64,000 nt of DNA, from NCBI RefSeq assembly GCF_963576545.1, contig NC_083637.1:20952507-21016506 (forward strand), given 5' to 3'. Positions 28,795 to 40,849 of the stretch are shown in pieces (the first letter of the stretch is position 1; every line of letters begins with the position of its first letter). The DNA comes from Limanda limanda. Taxonomy: Eukaryota > Chordata > Actinopteri > Pleuronectiformes > Pleuronectidae. A program made the translations under genes and the position numbers. Under the pieces are notes generated by a model. The model did no database searches, had not been told where the DNA came from, and was given only the letters and a program-made list of their open reading frames with translations.

Positions 28795-28905
28795 ATGGAT
28801 AATAAGAGTAAAAAAACGCCCGGGTGGCGCTGAGAAGCATCGGGAAAAAAAGCTGAAGTCTCTGGAGGTGGAGGCTGCTAAATGTGCCAAACTGACGGAC
28901 CTATG
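28795..28905 (+). pseudogene. hAT transposase N-terminal fragment (ZMYM1/TTF-type), frameshifted
   Basis: An ATG at 28795 starts MDNKSKKTPG. After a one-base shift the frame continues GGAEKHREKKLKSLEVEAA, then KCAKLTD. This N-terminal pattern (lysine-rich start, then AAKCAKITD) is typical of fish hAT transposases annotated as ZMYM1-like or TTF-type zinc-finger proteins. The zinc finger and catalytic domain are absent. Confidence 0.6.
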
Positions 28906-28978
28906 TTGTGCCGGGTTCACCAGCCCAAACTGGCTCGTTACTTGAGCAGCGGAGGTTGGCGTCGCATGCCTCTACCCA

Positions 28979-28979
28979 C

Positions 28980-29022
<43 letters not shown>

Positions 29023-29030
29023 TCTCTCTC

Positions 29031-29070
<40 letters not shown>

Positions 29071-29186
29071 ACTCACTCACTCACTCACTCACTCACTCAC
29101 TCACTCACTCACTCACTCGCTGCCCCCTCCCTCCTGAGATGTGCAGGTCCGGTGGCGTGTTTGCCGTTGGGGGGGGGGGGGGGGGG
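28979..29186. repeat. (CT)n-(ACTC)n arrays and poly-G inside the hAT element
   Basis: CT dinucleotides to about 29066, then about 13 ACTC tetramers to 29118. A G run of about 18 follows at 29169-29186. Confidence 0.95.
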
Positions 29187-29891
29187 TGCAGCGCGAGAGG
29201 TTGGTCTATCCCTCCGCAGGTTTTCACCTTCAGAAATCTTGTTACGACTTTTACTTCCTCTAGAATAGGATAAGAGATAGTGTCTTATTTTGTGTGCCTA
29301 TAGTATAGTGGTTATACTGTGGTTTATTAATGTTCTTGGGCAGACACAAGAGGCACTTGTTTATAGTTAATTAGAAGTTCAGATGCACTGGTCCATTATT
29401 ATTTGAACCTCAGCATCTACGGTTCAAAATTGGTAAAATTATACATTATATGCATATTGTTGTTGTAATTTTTCAGTCAGTTGAGATAAATCTTGAGGAG
29501 AAACATTTTGGGTTGTTTTGTGTCTGTATAGACCTACTATAAAAAGCACTTTGCATTTTTAATTTTAGTTCTTGTACTTTTGATACTTAAGTACATTTCA
29601 ACACCAGATACTTTTGATACTTAAGTACTTTTAATATGAGCTACTTAAAACTTTTACTCAAGTCATTTTCTGACTTCTTTTCAGAAGTTTCATTGTGCTT
29701 ATGTGTTGATCCTTAATGGTGTGATCATGTACACTAAATGATCAATTATTCTCCATTACAGGTTGTTGTGATATATTTGACATAAGTTACGTCAATTTAA
29801 TGGCAGATGTGCTCCGCTAATTATGTGGGCCGGTCTGAGCCAAAAAATGCCCGGGCCGTTTTGTTCTCCCAGTCCAGCCCTGCTGGAGAGC

Positions 29892-31621
29892 TACACTGTG
29901 TGATTTATTACTTGTAAGTTGTCGAGTTTGTGATGTACTGCTTTAGCCTAAAAAGCAATTTTTCCAAAATGTAGTCAAGGAATGATCGTTTTTATTTATA
30001 AATATAATTTTCAGTCAAGAGCAGTGCACAAACTAATTTTCTTATCACCTATACTGTCACTGCAGTATTTTGTGTTCTCCATGTGAAATAACTGAAGATG
30101 CTCTTATCAATGTCTTCCTGCACACCCTTAAAAAATGTCAATGTTGAATCAATCAGGTTTTAATAAAGAAAAAGTAAAAAAAATGTGACAATTTAGATTA
30201 TAACAACTGAAGTTCACTTAAAAAATTAGGAAACTGACCACCTTGGGGTCCAGAAAACTATTTGTAAGCACATAGAATTAAAACACTGATCTTTGATTAT
30301 GGTTATGTTCACTGACCAGTCAAACTTCTCTCCAGCTTCAAATGAAAACCACAGCTTGTTCCTTCAGTCTGACTCATTTGAATGCTGATGTCCCGAAGTT
30401 GAAACTCTGTGAAATCTTGCTGCAAAGTAATATATCGCTTCGAAAGCAGGACAGGCAGCAAGAGAACTGAGGAAAACTAACAGAGGTGGGAAGAACAAAA
30501 GAGGCCAACTAATTAAGGAGACAGGAGGGGAGACGGGGAAATGAGGAGGAATCGAGTCTGTGGGCTTTATTTGTCTTCATGGCTGTGTGTGTGTGTGTTT
30601 GGACATGCTTGTCTAACTTCTAAATCCACTGCAAAGTCAGAGGAGCCTTTCATTCCCAAGATGAGTAAACATTGGCCCACGTTCTGTCGTCACGACTGCT
30701 GCCTCTCAACCAAAAACAGCCTTTGTTTCCTGCCCTCCCCAATTCCAGAAGCCTGGATTTTGTTAGAGAACAGATAGCTTTGAGTAGAGGATTGAGTGTT
30801 GCCAAAAAATAAAGAATTTGATCATTGTTCCTCACCCATCGGCTTAATGAGAAAATATTGGAGCAGGCAAGGAGATATAGGCCATAACTTCCCCGCTCCC
30901 TCACACACAGAGGATGCACAGCTCATGAATAATTCACGTTCCGGATGTGGTTATTATTAAAGCCACGGTTATGATTTCTCGTATTCTTTCCATTCATATG
31001 CAAGGTTGGTGTTTGGTTCGCAAGTGGAAGATTGTTTTTCATTTTCTGTTGCTTTGTGGTGTTTTTCAGCACCAGTCTAAATATGAGTTTATCACCTCTC
31101 CTCCCTCTTTCTTATCTTTCATTCACTCCCCAGGGCGCCCTGCGGAATCTGCTGCAACGCTGCTGTCGGATCAGGAAACACATCCAGCATGTATGTAGCC
31201 ATTAGCTGCAATATTGTTTTTTTTTTTCTGGTCATAACGTTGATATGGTTACAGGAAACTAAAAAAGACATCTCTCAGTGGAGTTTATATGTCTTATAAC
31301 AACTCAGTGATATTCCTCTGAGCTCCCTCTAAGCTCCCCTTGGTGCTCTGCTGCCTTTGGTTTGCAGGCCCCCACAGTGCAGTAATATGGAGGTAAATAT
31401 TGGTCTGTTGGAGCCTCAGGGCAGTTGTTTGTCTATAATACGCAGCTGAAGCGGTTTGAAGAAATCTGGCAGACACTGAATGATTTCTGTGGAGCTGAAA
31501 AGAGAAAGATGCAACATACTGAAGAATAAAATTTTCAAAAGTCCATTTGTGTAAAAGTTATTACAAATGTAATATTACTGGCATTAAGATCATCATTATT
31601 ACCTTAATGATTAACACATTT
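29892..31621. other. No recognisable gene
   Basis: Nothing supported. Confidence 0.5.
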
Positions 31622-31860
31622 TACAAATGTAAAAATGTCGTTGTTTTGACTTCACTGGATCAATGTAATGTGGTGTTGTTGTTTATAATATAATTGTTTA
31701 TAAACATTATAATACTAAGTATGTCATTACTACTATTTATTTATATTGAGTCAGAATAGTGTTGGTATGGGTTGGTCTAACAGTTACCCAGCGGTTCAGT
31801 TAAAAACCCAGATTTTTTTTTAACCCAGTATTTGTGTGTGTATTTTCTGTGTGACCTCAG

Positions 31861-32012
31861 GTAAACACGTCTTCGTGGATGTGAATCTTCCCGACCTGGC
31901 GGTGGGTCTGATCCGGCTGGTTCTATCTGTGACCGTGCTCTACTTCTGCCTGTTCCTCATCTTCACGCTGCTCAACTCCATGTTGAAGGGTCAGGTGGCT
32001 GCAGTCATCAAG
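31861..32012 (+). pseudogene. SLC34-type Na+/phosphate cotransporter exon fragment (plus)
   Basis: After an acceptor-like GTGACCTCAG, the frame encodes [17 protein letters not shown], a hydrophobic stretch, then [15 protein letters not shown]. This is the membrane region shared by SLC34A1/A2/A3 (NaPi-II) proteins, which end this block in LLNSxLKGQVA. The frame reaches a stop three codons after the recognisable exon end, and no donor site follows. The neighbouring exons of a normal gene are not on this strand. It is a fragment, not a working gene. Confidence 0.75.
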
Positions 32013-32354
32013 ACTGAATAGCGAGTGGTTTGTATCTGGCTGCTGTGGTGAGACCCCGGTGTCATCCTCTAGTCTAGTGTACTGCCACACCTTGAAAGCA
32101 CATGATGACACTGACGTCATTATTGAAGATGTCGATGCCAGCACAGGAGGGACACTCAGAGACAGACACAAGGACCTGAAAAGACTGGAGAGAGCAAAGC
32201 TGCAAAGCTTAGAAGGTGCTGGATTTATGTCGTATTTAAGTGTATATTTGCATCTGGTCTCTAAATAAAATGCTAAAACCTGAATGGTTTGTCTCTGGCT
32301 GTTGTGGTGAGAGCCCTGTGGCATGATCAACTGCCACAGCCTGTAACCTATTTA

Positions 32355-32663
32355 ACAAGCAGCAGATGATGTAGACAGCTGCAAACCAGCGGTAGGAGAC
32401 AGTGATGTTGCCCGGACCTGCAGCCAGCTGGATGGGGACGTGGGTGTAATGGATTGGATACCAGAGTGTGATGTATTCTATATTCTATATGTGTTCATGT
32501 TAATTTCTGACCTGTAGAGCATTAGCTACTGGGTCTCCAGGACTAGCCATGGCTGCCAGGATGGCTGTGGTGGTTGTACCAATATTTGAACCCAGGGACA
32601 GTGGGTCTGCATGATGAAGGTCATGCCAGCACCAACTACAATGGCAATGTAACCAGTGATCAC
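32355..32663 (-). pseudogene. SLC34-type cotransporter exon fragments (minus)
   Basis: Reading from the right on the minus strand: [19 protein letters not shown] (32663-32607), then after a jump [18 protein letters not shown] and [13 protein letters not shown] with a donor-like GT (32606-32512). After a short intron-like gap come LWYPIHYTHVPIQLAAG and GNITVSYRWFAAVYI (32472-32355). These match consecutive parts of NaPi-II proteins, including the conserved SNIGTTTTA core. The block that should link the first two pieces (the QSSS repeat region) is deleted and the frame changes there, so it is a pseudogene. Confidence 0.75.
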
Positions 32664-32930
32664 AGAGTAAATACACACGGAACAAAGCACCCCAATCTGG
32701 GTTTCAACTAAACCGCTGTGTAACTATTAGACCAACTCATACCAACACTTTTCTGACTTAATAAAAATAAAAAGTAATAGCATACTTAATTACATTATAA
32801 CAGCAACACTACAAACAATGACAATCATACAAATTTGAAGTCAATACAATTACATCTTTACATTTTCAGTTTCCAGTAATGGCAGCAGTAATTATTTTTG
32901 TGCTCAGTACAACACGAGACGTGAGGCTCA

Positions 32931-32963
32931 CAATCAGGACTCAGTGTTAGTGAGTCCTGATTG
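32931..32963. other. Perfect 13-bp stem hairpin
   Basis: Arms CAATCAGGACTCA (32931-32943) and TGAGTCCTGATTG (32951-32963) enclose a 7-base loop. Further pairing GCTCA/TGAGC extends it after a small bulge. No known RNA family is recognised. Confidence 0.6.
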
Positions 32964-34045
32964 AAGTGAGCGGAGCGACATGCAGACATGAACCGACCCC
33001 ATCGATTAATAACTAAGCACATGATCATTAGTTTGTCACCTAAATCATCCCAATAAAAAATGCAACAAATGAACGTGAACTAGTTCATTTTCATCTGAAT
33101 GAATTGTGAACTGGCACTACACTGCTTGTCCATGCTTAGTAACAACCATGGCCCTGTTATTACACATGTATGTCAGCAGAGGTCACTGTGACCCAACTGC
33201 CACATATTTGCTGAACACATTAAACAGAGAGATACAATAGACGGAAAAAGGTCAAATTAACATGAACTCTTGTAGTTTTAAGATAAACAGTAGTACTTTG
33301 AATAATTTTTCTAATGAACTCACTAACAGATGCTGATACTTGCAAACAAAGTCAAACAAACAAGAGAAAATTATATAATGACCAACAATTTGACATTTAC
33401 TGACACCCACATCAAAAATTATTTTCTTCTTCACCAAATATATTCATAAGATACAAATTAATACCAAAGAGATACACAGTGAGGAGCAAATAAATCATGT
33501 GTTTTAAACTAAATACAACTTTAAGGTCAACTTGTGAAATAGAATTACAACTCTTGAACTAGACGTTATCAAATATACAAAGTGTTCTAAGATGACTTTT
33601 TTTAATTTAATTTTTAATAAAATAGTAAGTTTTTCTCCTTATTGCTAGACGAAGACAAAAAATGTATGAATGTAATTAAATAGACTTTGCAGACTTTTTC
33701 CTCTTTTTGTTTTCTGGGGTATTTATTTATTTCATATGGCAAAATGTGAAAGTGAAAATGTCATTATCTCAGAAATGTTGTAGTTGGACAATCAAATATT
33801 TAAAAGCTGCATCCTTTGTATCAGAGCTTTGCTGTTTTGTTCTCTATCTTATGAGTATATTTTACTATATTTTACCTACATTTATATCCTGTGAATCAAT
33901 ATTAGCTGTATAGTCTATAGAATCAACAATACTACAACTGTTTCTTTTAATTGGAGTGATGTATAACTTCTTGACTCAGATGCAGGGTCAGACACAGAGC
34001 GCAACCATCTGAGTGTCAATCTGACTGCAAAATACAACTTGGAGA
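32964..34045. other. No recognisable gene
   Basis: AT-rich. Nothing supported. Confidence 0.5.
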
Positions 34046-34262
34046 AAAGTGTGAGAAGGAAATTCATCTTGAGATTTGAGATAATGAAAGCACAGATTCT
34101 CAGGAAGGAGAGAGGACGTGCCAGAACTAACACAATGGACTATTTCATGAAATATTATGAGAAAAAGATATGAAATCCTCCTCTAAGTCGAATCTGCTGT
34201 GTCTCTCCACTGTGAGAGACTCCCTGCTTGATAAGGGCACAATGGTGGGACACCTGCTGGAG
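34046..34262 (-). mobile_element. Diverged solo LTR of the 40.3-42.3 kb element family
   Basis: GGAAATTCATCTTGAGATTT, the ATATGAAATC..TCCTC segment, TGCTGTGTCTCTCCACTGTG and ATAAGGGCA occur in the same order as in the LTRs at 40315 and 42003. Divergence is much greater, so this is an older copy. Confidence 0.55.
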
Positions 34263-34780
34263 TGGACTTTCTCCCAAGTTATATGCTTGCAAAAAACTGC
34301 ACTTTGAGGAGACAGTATACATCTGGCCAATTGCTTAGGGCCCTCAAGAAAAGAACAGCCTCTGTGTTGCACCCTATGTCTTTTACAAATACTGTGGACT
34401 TGTGACATGATCCAGTGAACCTGGTGACGTGTCCCGCAGAACCTCAGAGACTCTCTGTAAGTATTGTTTTTATGCAATAAACGTATTACTGTGAAACTTT
34501 TAAACATTGAACTTGTCTAAATTATTAACCTTTCCCACTTGAACCTCGAATCAACGAACACGCTGTCTGGTCCGGATGGGACCGAGTCCGACAGGTGTGA
34601 ATACTGACATCCTGCTCTACATTAATGCAATTACTTTATTAAGGTTGTGGTGAATGCACGGATAAATGTCGGTGGTTTGGTAAAAATACTCTTTGCCTTA
34701 GTTATTCATTCAGTGTCAGGGAGAAAAAAGAGAACGCCTTATCTGCACTGAACACCATAAGAGTTCAAGTCCCTCTAATT

Positions 34781-34892
34781 CAGTGTTGGGCATTTACTTT
34801 TCCCTGGGGGCCACATGAGTAACAGGGACAGTCGTGGAGGGCCGGACCGATAGCCTGAACTCTATTCTGTTCAACATTAATTTGATCTGCTG
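34781..34892. mobile_element. hAT-like element end interrupted by a younger element
   Basis: CAGTGTTGGGCATTTACTTT followed by GGGGGCCACATGAG and GAGGGCCGGACC resembles the terminal part of hAT elements. The hAT element at 34893 inserted into it. The partner end was not found. Confidence 0.35.
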
Positions 34893-35474
34893 CAGTGTTA
34901 ATTTCGTTGACGATAACGATAACGAAAATTATTCGTTAACGCCCCTTTTCCCATGACTAAGACGAGACGAAGACGTAACGAAATGTATCTTTGAAAATAA
35001 AAACTATGACGAAATCTATTTTAATTTTCGTTAACGAGACGAGACGAAACGAAAATGTTGGCGGTTGACTAAGTCACAACAATTTTTAAAAACATAATCG
35101 TATAAGGCCGTCATGAAGTACCCGGAGCGGCGGGTGTGTGTGTCTGTGTGTGTGTGTGTGTGTGTGCGTGTGTGTCTGTCTGTCAGACAGCGCACCGGTC
35201 CCGAGGCTCCGCCCCCGCGCACTCGCTCAGAGAGACAGTGAGATCAGAGCTCGTTCATGTGGAGCAGGCCGCTCACTGACTCCCCGGCTGCTTCTTAACT
35301 ATGGAAACAGTGAAAACACAGAGTTTCTCTGGTCTCAGCTGCTCTGAGATCAGCGCCGCAGCTTCTGGATCAGAGCAGAGGCTGCAGCTGGTTTCTACCG
35401 AGCTTCAGTTTCCTCCTCCGGTCTGATCTGCTTTCACTTTTTTGTTTTCACATTTCGCCAACGCCAACTAAAAT

Positions 35475-35876
35475 ATATAGGCTGCAGCTATATGTTTTTA
35501 TTTATTTCAAAATAGGGTACTTCTTATTTCATACATTTCCCACAAATATGGGGATGACTCAAATAACCCTACATAGTTCTGCGTTTAATTTATTTCAAAG
35601 TAGGCCTACACTTGCCTGTGTATTTTCTTCTCCTCTTCATAAGCATTTGGTGTTTCCCTTTGTTGTAACAGGTAAAAATAAATAAAATGTCAACAGTTTT
35701 CTTTATTGTTGTTCTATAATTTCATAAATGCAATAATCTACAGATTAGTATAGTATAACTTTATATACAATTTTATCAGCTTTATTATCAAATATGTTTT
35801 GCGGCTCCAGACAAATTTTATTTGGGGGAAGAGGGGGCAAAATGGCTCTTTTGATAGTAAAGGTTGCCGACCCCTG
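35475..35876. mobile_element. Nested hAT fragment inside 34893-36217
   Basis: The right end AATGGCTCTTTTGATAGTAA..GGTTGCCGACCCCTG is a known fish hAT terminal type (reverse complement CAGGGGTCGGCAACC). The left boundary and target duplication are not found, so the left limit is approximate. Confidence 0.5.
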
Positions 35877-35985
35877 CTATAGACCTATAGGAGGGACATC
35901 TAATGGACAACCTAAGTACTGCAAGCTAGACTAGTATGCAGTTGTAGACGCAACAGATAAGGAGTTTAATGTGGCTATTAAATGT

Positions 35986-36115
35986 GACTAAAACTAGACT
36001 AAAATGTAATTTGTTTTCGTCGACTAAAACTAGACTAAAATGTAATTTGTTTTCGTCGACTAAAACTAGACTAAAATGTAATTTGTTTTTGTCGACTAAA
36101 ACTAGACTAAAACTA
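35986..36115. repeat. 36-bp tandem repeat, about 3.6 copies
   Basis: Unit starts at 35986, 36022, 36058 and 36094 with very few differences. Each carries GACTAAAACTAGACTAAAA and TTTGTTTTCGTC. The 36-bp period is a multiple of three, so it stays open in frame, but no gene is implied. Confidence 0.9.
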
Positions 36116-36225
36116 AGAAGGATAAAAATGACTAAAACTAGACTAAAACTAATATGCATTTTCGTCAAAAGACTAAGACTAAGACTAAATCAAAAATAGC
36201 TGCCAAAATTAACACTGATCTGCTG

Positions 36226-37334
36226 TCAACTTTGATAAGCTACTACTGGTAGGACTAAATGTTGTGATTCGACAATGAAAAGTGAAGCAGAAATAGTAAT
36301 AAAGCCAACATTATATCACTATTTAACAACTATCGTGAACAAAATATGCCTGTTTTTTTCAGTATTTCAAAGATCAGTTGAATGTCTGAGGTGGACATGC
36401 GAGGACAGCTGACAGATGATCGTCATTGAGAGAGGATCTGTATCGGGATTTGTTCAACTTCATCACAGAGCATGCCTCCTCATGTGTGGAATGTTCTCCT
36501 CTTTGAGAAAAGAATAAAACTCCAGCAGTGATATTGACGGATAGTGCTCTGCCAGTACCAGACTGCAGGTCAATGGGTTCGAGCTGAACATCACTGGGTG
36601 CATTATCAACTCTGCACGTGAAGAGGGAGGCCTGCGAGCACGTGAGCACACCAACACTGACGCAAACTTAAACAAGAATAATTACATTTCAGAAGATTCT
36701 AACAGCAACTGATAAAAAACATCAGTCAAATGCACAATCTCAGGAAGGTGTGTATGCACGTTTTGATCATGATGCATGTAAACTAGTACCAGAACCCAAT
36801 GACATTCTTGGTAGATTCAGGAGCTACAGAGTGATTCTTTAGAGAAACAGCATTTGATAAAAAGCTGAAATACAGCGGCAGATATATTTAAACCATTGAA
36901 TTTGGTTATATATTCAAACAATGTGAAAAAAATTCCCTCTGTCCTCCTCCACACGTTAGACATAACAGCTGATATGCTATCTGATTTGGTCACTAGGGAA
37001 GTTAATGCTCAGATAATCATCCAGGCAACAACAAGGGAAGCCATAAATAAAGCCACATAAAGATAAGGGATCCTGGCTGTAGCTGGATATTCAATGTGTT
37101 TGCCCAGCGACTGACATGTCACACACATGGTAGGTTTTAGTTTTTTATTTTTGCTTGCAAATCAACATTTTGTATCTCTTCTTGTGCAGATTCGTAAAAA
37201 CAGAATTGAATTAATGTGGACATTTGAAAAAAAGTGTGAATTTGGTAATGATGGCCCTGACATTGACCACTTTGTAGTTTGGCATTTTTTTGAAGAAAAT
37301 TTAAGAAACCCAGAGCTTGTTGTTCTGGGCTTGT
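36226..37334. other. No recognisable gene
   Basis: Nothing supported. Confidence 0.5.
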
Positions 37335-37412
37335 ACCCTTATGGTTGAATGAACTTATTCTAAGTCGCTTTGTATAAAAGTGTCAGCTGAATGAAATGTA
37401 ATGTAATGTAAT
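37335..37412 (+). repeat. Retroposon 3' end with (TAATG)n tail
   Basis: TAAGTCGCTTTGTATAAAAG followed by TGTCAGCTGAATGAAATG and TAATG repeats is a very common 3' end of fish LINE/SINE copies. Only the end is present. Confidence 0.6.
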
Positions 37413-37995
37413 GATTGAAAAACTCAACAACACAATTCATGTGTTACAATAGATGTGTTAATTTCAGTCCGCTCAAAGTAATGTAGCTAATGCAGTAGAC
37501 TGCAGCTTTCTGTAGCAACACGATATTTACTTTACGTTTTTAGTTTATAAAAAAACTTTAAAAATATTACATGCTGCGCTATTCAATGGTCACACATTTT
37601 AAGATATAAAAACAGATGAAGATGATCTCATCCTAAGTGCTTTATTCTAGTGCAGACTTTGCCCTCTGGTTTCAAATTGAAAGTTAATCTTTATGACATG
37701 GCTTATAAATTCTGATGACTTTAAAAATATTCAAGACTAACACTACAGAGAAAAACAAAACATGTAATAACCATACAGTCTATGGTAATCACACAACACA
37801 AAATGGAGACATTTCTCTCCATGCTAAACAGGAGACAATTATTAATTTGAGCTTCTTTTAATTTTTTTATACCAGCAGCTTTGGAGCTTGATTAACCTCG
37901 TACTGAAATTCTATTAATTTTTAAGTATACAAAAAAGTTTGTATTACTTTTGAAGAGAAGTGTTATACAGATTGTGATTGTCTTTTAATCCCTAG
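37413..37995. other. Upstream region of gal3st1 copy A
   Basis: No untranslated exon matching 44420-44533 is found here. Homology to the second unit starts at about 37855. Confidence 0.5.
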
Positions 37996-38022
37996 TCTTC
38001 TCATGAGGTGATCTTCGTTACC

Positions 38023-40045
38023 ATGCTCCAGAACCAACAGAGGCCGTGGTGGCAGCAGGTGCTGAGCCGTCTCACTGTGGCTGGTTTGTTCATCAGTGTG
38101 ACTCTGCTCTACTGTTTGTCTACACTGCACAACTCCTTCAGTCCAACTGAGTAAGAATGTTTCCATTTAACAGTAGTGTAGCAACTAATAACAATGTCAT
38201 AAAATATATTGACACTTAAAAGGAAAACAAAGATGACAGTAAATGATGTCTTTCCCATAAGGGCTGTCCAGACTGCAGGTGATTATGCAAAATCTACACA
38301 AAAGATTTCCATAAAATTCCGTGGAGGGGTAGGGTGGATCAGGGGATTATGGTAGTTTGATGGTCGATAGTGTTTTGAAGAAAAGCCTTCTTGTGGTTTT
38401 CTGTGGTGCTCTTAGTGGGGATGGGTTGAAGAACATATTATACTCATTGTCCAGGTGCATGTCTCCTTCCAAGCCCATGTCATTCTTTTTTCGATGACCA
38501 GAGATGGTTCTCGTAGCGCTCCAGAAGTCTTTCATGCTGTTTTTCTGGAGTTTTCGCTCCAGATTCCTCCTGTAATATGTGATCTTTCACTCAGTTCAAT
38601 CTGAACCTTCTTCAGCTCCTCCTTGTCCCTGCTCCTGAAGGCAGCCTTCTCCTTGTTGCGTGATCCATGATGTCCTCAGCCATCCAGGGTCCATTGTTGG
38701 GGAAACAGTGTACAGTCTTTGTGGGTCTTTCTTTGTATTACAGTGTAGGAAGCCCCTGAAAGCCCAAATGCATGTGATAGATTTGTGTTGAATTTATTTG
38801 CCGAACACCAATACATGTTGTATAATTGTTTTCAATGTAGAAGGAGAATTACATATTGGCGACAGTAAGTAATCTCCTCATGCTGACTTTTCCTCCAGGC
38901 TTCCAGTGCCTGAGTCCTGTGCTCTCCTACTGGGCCAACACAGCAACCAGTCAACCACAAATGGCTCCCAGAAAGACAATAACGTCTGCGTTCCTAAAGT
39001 GGACATCATGTTTCTGAAGACCCACAAAACAGCGAGCAGCACCTTCCTCAACGTCCTGTTCCGCTTTGGAGAGAAGCAGAAACTGAAATTTGCCTTCCCC
39101 AACAGTCGTAACGACTTCCTCTATCCCTCTCATTTTCAGCACACATACGTCCAAGGCTTCAGATCTGGCATGTGTTTTAACATAATGTGTAACCACATGC
39201 GCTTCAACGCACCGGAGGTGGCCAAAGTGCTGCCCAGAGACACGACATACATCACAATCCTGAGAGATCCTGCCCAGCTCTTTGAGTCGGCTTTCCATTA
39301 CTTTGCAAATATTGTTCCTCTGACCTGGAGGATACCAGGTGAACATAAGATGGCCGAGTTCCTGCGGGAACCTACCTTGTACTTCAGCGCCGATGGATTT
39401 AACTCCTTCTACCTGAAGAACCTGCTCTTCTTTGACTTCGGACAGGACAACACCCTGAATGCAGATGACCCTCGTGTGGAGGAAAGCATCAGGCTCATTG
39501 ACGAGCGTTTTCACTTGGTCATGCTCACGGAGCACTTTGAGGAATCGCTCATTCTGCTTAAGGACATCCTTTGCTGGGAGTTGAGTGATCTCCTCTTCTT
39601 TAAGCTCAACTCCCGTAAGGAAACCACTGTGTCTAAACTGACCCCAGAGCAGAGGGCAAAGGCCTTGCAGTGGAACAGCATCGACTGGGAACTTTACAAA
39701 CATTTCAACTTGACATTCTGGAAGAAGGTGGATGCATATGGAAGAGAACGTATGGCAAAGGATGTCGCAGAGCTCAGGATGAGCAATGCAGAGATGGTGA
39801 GGATCTGCATTGAGGGAGGTCACTCTGTTGTGGCTGGAAGCATTCATGAGGAGGCCATGCAGCCATGGCAGCCCATCGGAGAAAAGTCCATCTTGGGATA
39901 CAACCTAAACAAAAATATAGACAAAGCATATCAGGTGTTGTGCCGAAAGATGTTGACCCCAGAAATTCAATATCTGACAGACTTGGGGGTTAACATGTGG
40001 CTCACAAAGCTGTGGGGATATGTAAGGAATATCATTAACTGGTGA
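38023..40045 (+). CDS. gal3st1: Galactose-3-O-sulfotransferase, gal3st1-like, copy A (intact)
   Basis: Two coding exons, 38023-38150 and 38899-40045, joined in phase 2, give 424 residues. Known role of the family: type II Golgi membrane enzyme moving sulfate from PAPS to the 3-hydroxyl of galactose; GAL3ST1 makes sulfatide from galactosylceramide. Seen here: a short basic cytoplasmic tail, a membrane anchor at about residues 17-35, the 5'-phosphosulfate loop LKTHKTASST (82-91) and the 3'-phosphate motif ITILRDPAQLFESAFHYF (161-178). N-glycosylation sequons lie at about 59, 64 and 313. The C-terminal TPEIQYLTDLG..MWLTKLW block is complete. Length and end match vertebrate GAL3ST1 better than GAL3ST2-4. 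The start is the first ATG, with CGTTACC before it, in an exon whose acceptor AG is at 37994-37995. A possible AATAAA lies at 40306, next to the LTR insertion. Confidence 0.93.
38340..38742 (-). pseudogene. LINE polyprotein fragment in the intron of copy A
   Basis: The minus strand encodes KEKAAFRSRDKEELKKVQ and, in another frame, MKDFWSATRTISGHRKKND with GDMHLDNEYNMFFNP. This is the linker between endonuclease and reverse transcriptase in fish LINEs. A shorter version lies at the same place in copy B, so it predates the duplication. About 230 bp (38508-38738) are missing from copy B. Confidence 0.65.
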
Positions 40046-40314
40046 TGAGTTAGCTGTGGGGGGATGACTGAAACGTGAATATGTAAAGTTGTACGTTTTT
40101 ATTAATTTACTTGTAATGTGATGTTATCTACCCTAACAGTAATCTGCTGGTAATGTATATATTATAACATGTTTTTAAACTGCTGTGTGTGTATGTGTGT
40201 TACCATTTCAATATAATATACGTATCAAAATGTGTCATATTGTGTGATTTGCATTTTTTTTTTTTCTCAAATCCGTTGGTTACTTTGTTGGCTACTTTAA
40301 ATAGAAATAAATAG
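40046..40314. other. 3' flank of gal3st1 copy A
   Basis: AT-rich, likely 3' untranslated sequence, ending in a possible polyadenylation signal AATAAA at 40306-40311. Confidence 0.45.
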
Positions 40315-40849
40315 TGTGATGGAAATTCATCTTGAAATTTGAAATAATGAAATTCTCAGACTGGAGTTGTCTTTGAGTCGTTTTAAAAGTTAGCTCTGCA
40401 GAGGTTACACAACAAGCACAGATGCTCAGAGTGGAACTGGCCTCAAGTTGTCAAAAGCCAGAAGTTATACAAAGAAGCGTTTCATAAAACGACATGAAAA
40501 AAGACATGAAATCATTATCTGTGCCTATCTGCTGTGTCCGTCTGCTGTAACAGCTGGAGACAACATCACAGAATAAGGGCATACACCCTGTTTCTCAAGG
40601 TCATAGAAGTGAGACACCACCAAATAGGGGTTCCTTCCTGTCAGCAGTGAGACACCTGGTTAGTGGCATTTTACAGCACACTTCCCCCTTCCATCATCAA
40701 TAAAAATACGATCACTAACGAAAATAATCAAGAAACACCATAACAAACATCAATAAAAAACATCAAATCATAGAAGAATATCGACGAGACTTCAACCTAC
40801 GCACTTTGCATACGTAGAGAGTCACATCCACCAGGGAGAGGTTCTAGAA

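Larger units (their letters stand above)
28449..29883 (+). mobile_element. Internally deleted hAT transposon, exact 8-bp target duplication
   Basis: The left end reads CAGGGGTGGACTGG. The right end reads CCAGTCCAGCCCTG, its near-exact reverse complement. Both are flanked by the identical octamer CTGGAGAG (28441-28448 and 29884-29891), the signature of hAT transposition. The ends are rich in GGGCCGG. The 1435-bp element holds only the first part of a transposase, CT-type microsatellites and a G homopolymer, so it cannot move on its own. The clean target duplication suggests a fairly young insertion. Confidence 0.88.
31622..32870. repeat. Long inverted repeat enclosing SLC34 exon fragments
   Basis: 31622-31815 and the reverse complement of 32693-32866 align with roughly 75-80% identity by eye. 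The innermost about 110 bp are clearest: GTGTTGGTATGGGTTGGTC on the left against GTGTTGGTATGAGTTGGTC from the right. Between the arms lie sodium/phosphate cotransporter exon pieces, on the plus strand at left and the minus strand at right. A 45-bp segment occurs twice in direct orientation (about 32013-32057 and 32279-32322, core TCTGGCTG-TGTGGTGAG). It is either a transposon-like element with long terminal inverted repeats that captured gene pieces, or a decayed inverted duplication of a gene. Confidence 0.7.
34893..36217. mobile_element. Non-autonomous hAT element, exact 8-bp target duplication
   Basis: The left end CAGTGTTAATTTCGTTGACG is matched by the right end (reverse complement CAGTGTTAATTTTGGCAG). 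The flanks are the identical octamer ATCTGCTG (34885-34892 and 36218-36225). Inside are subterminal ACGA-rich and GACTAAAACTAGACTAAA repeats, a GT patch (35134-35180), a GC-rich block (35185-35400) and the end of another transposon. No transposase was seen. Confidence 0.85.
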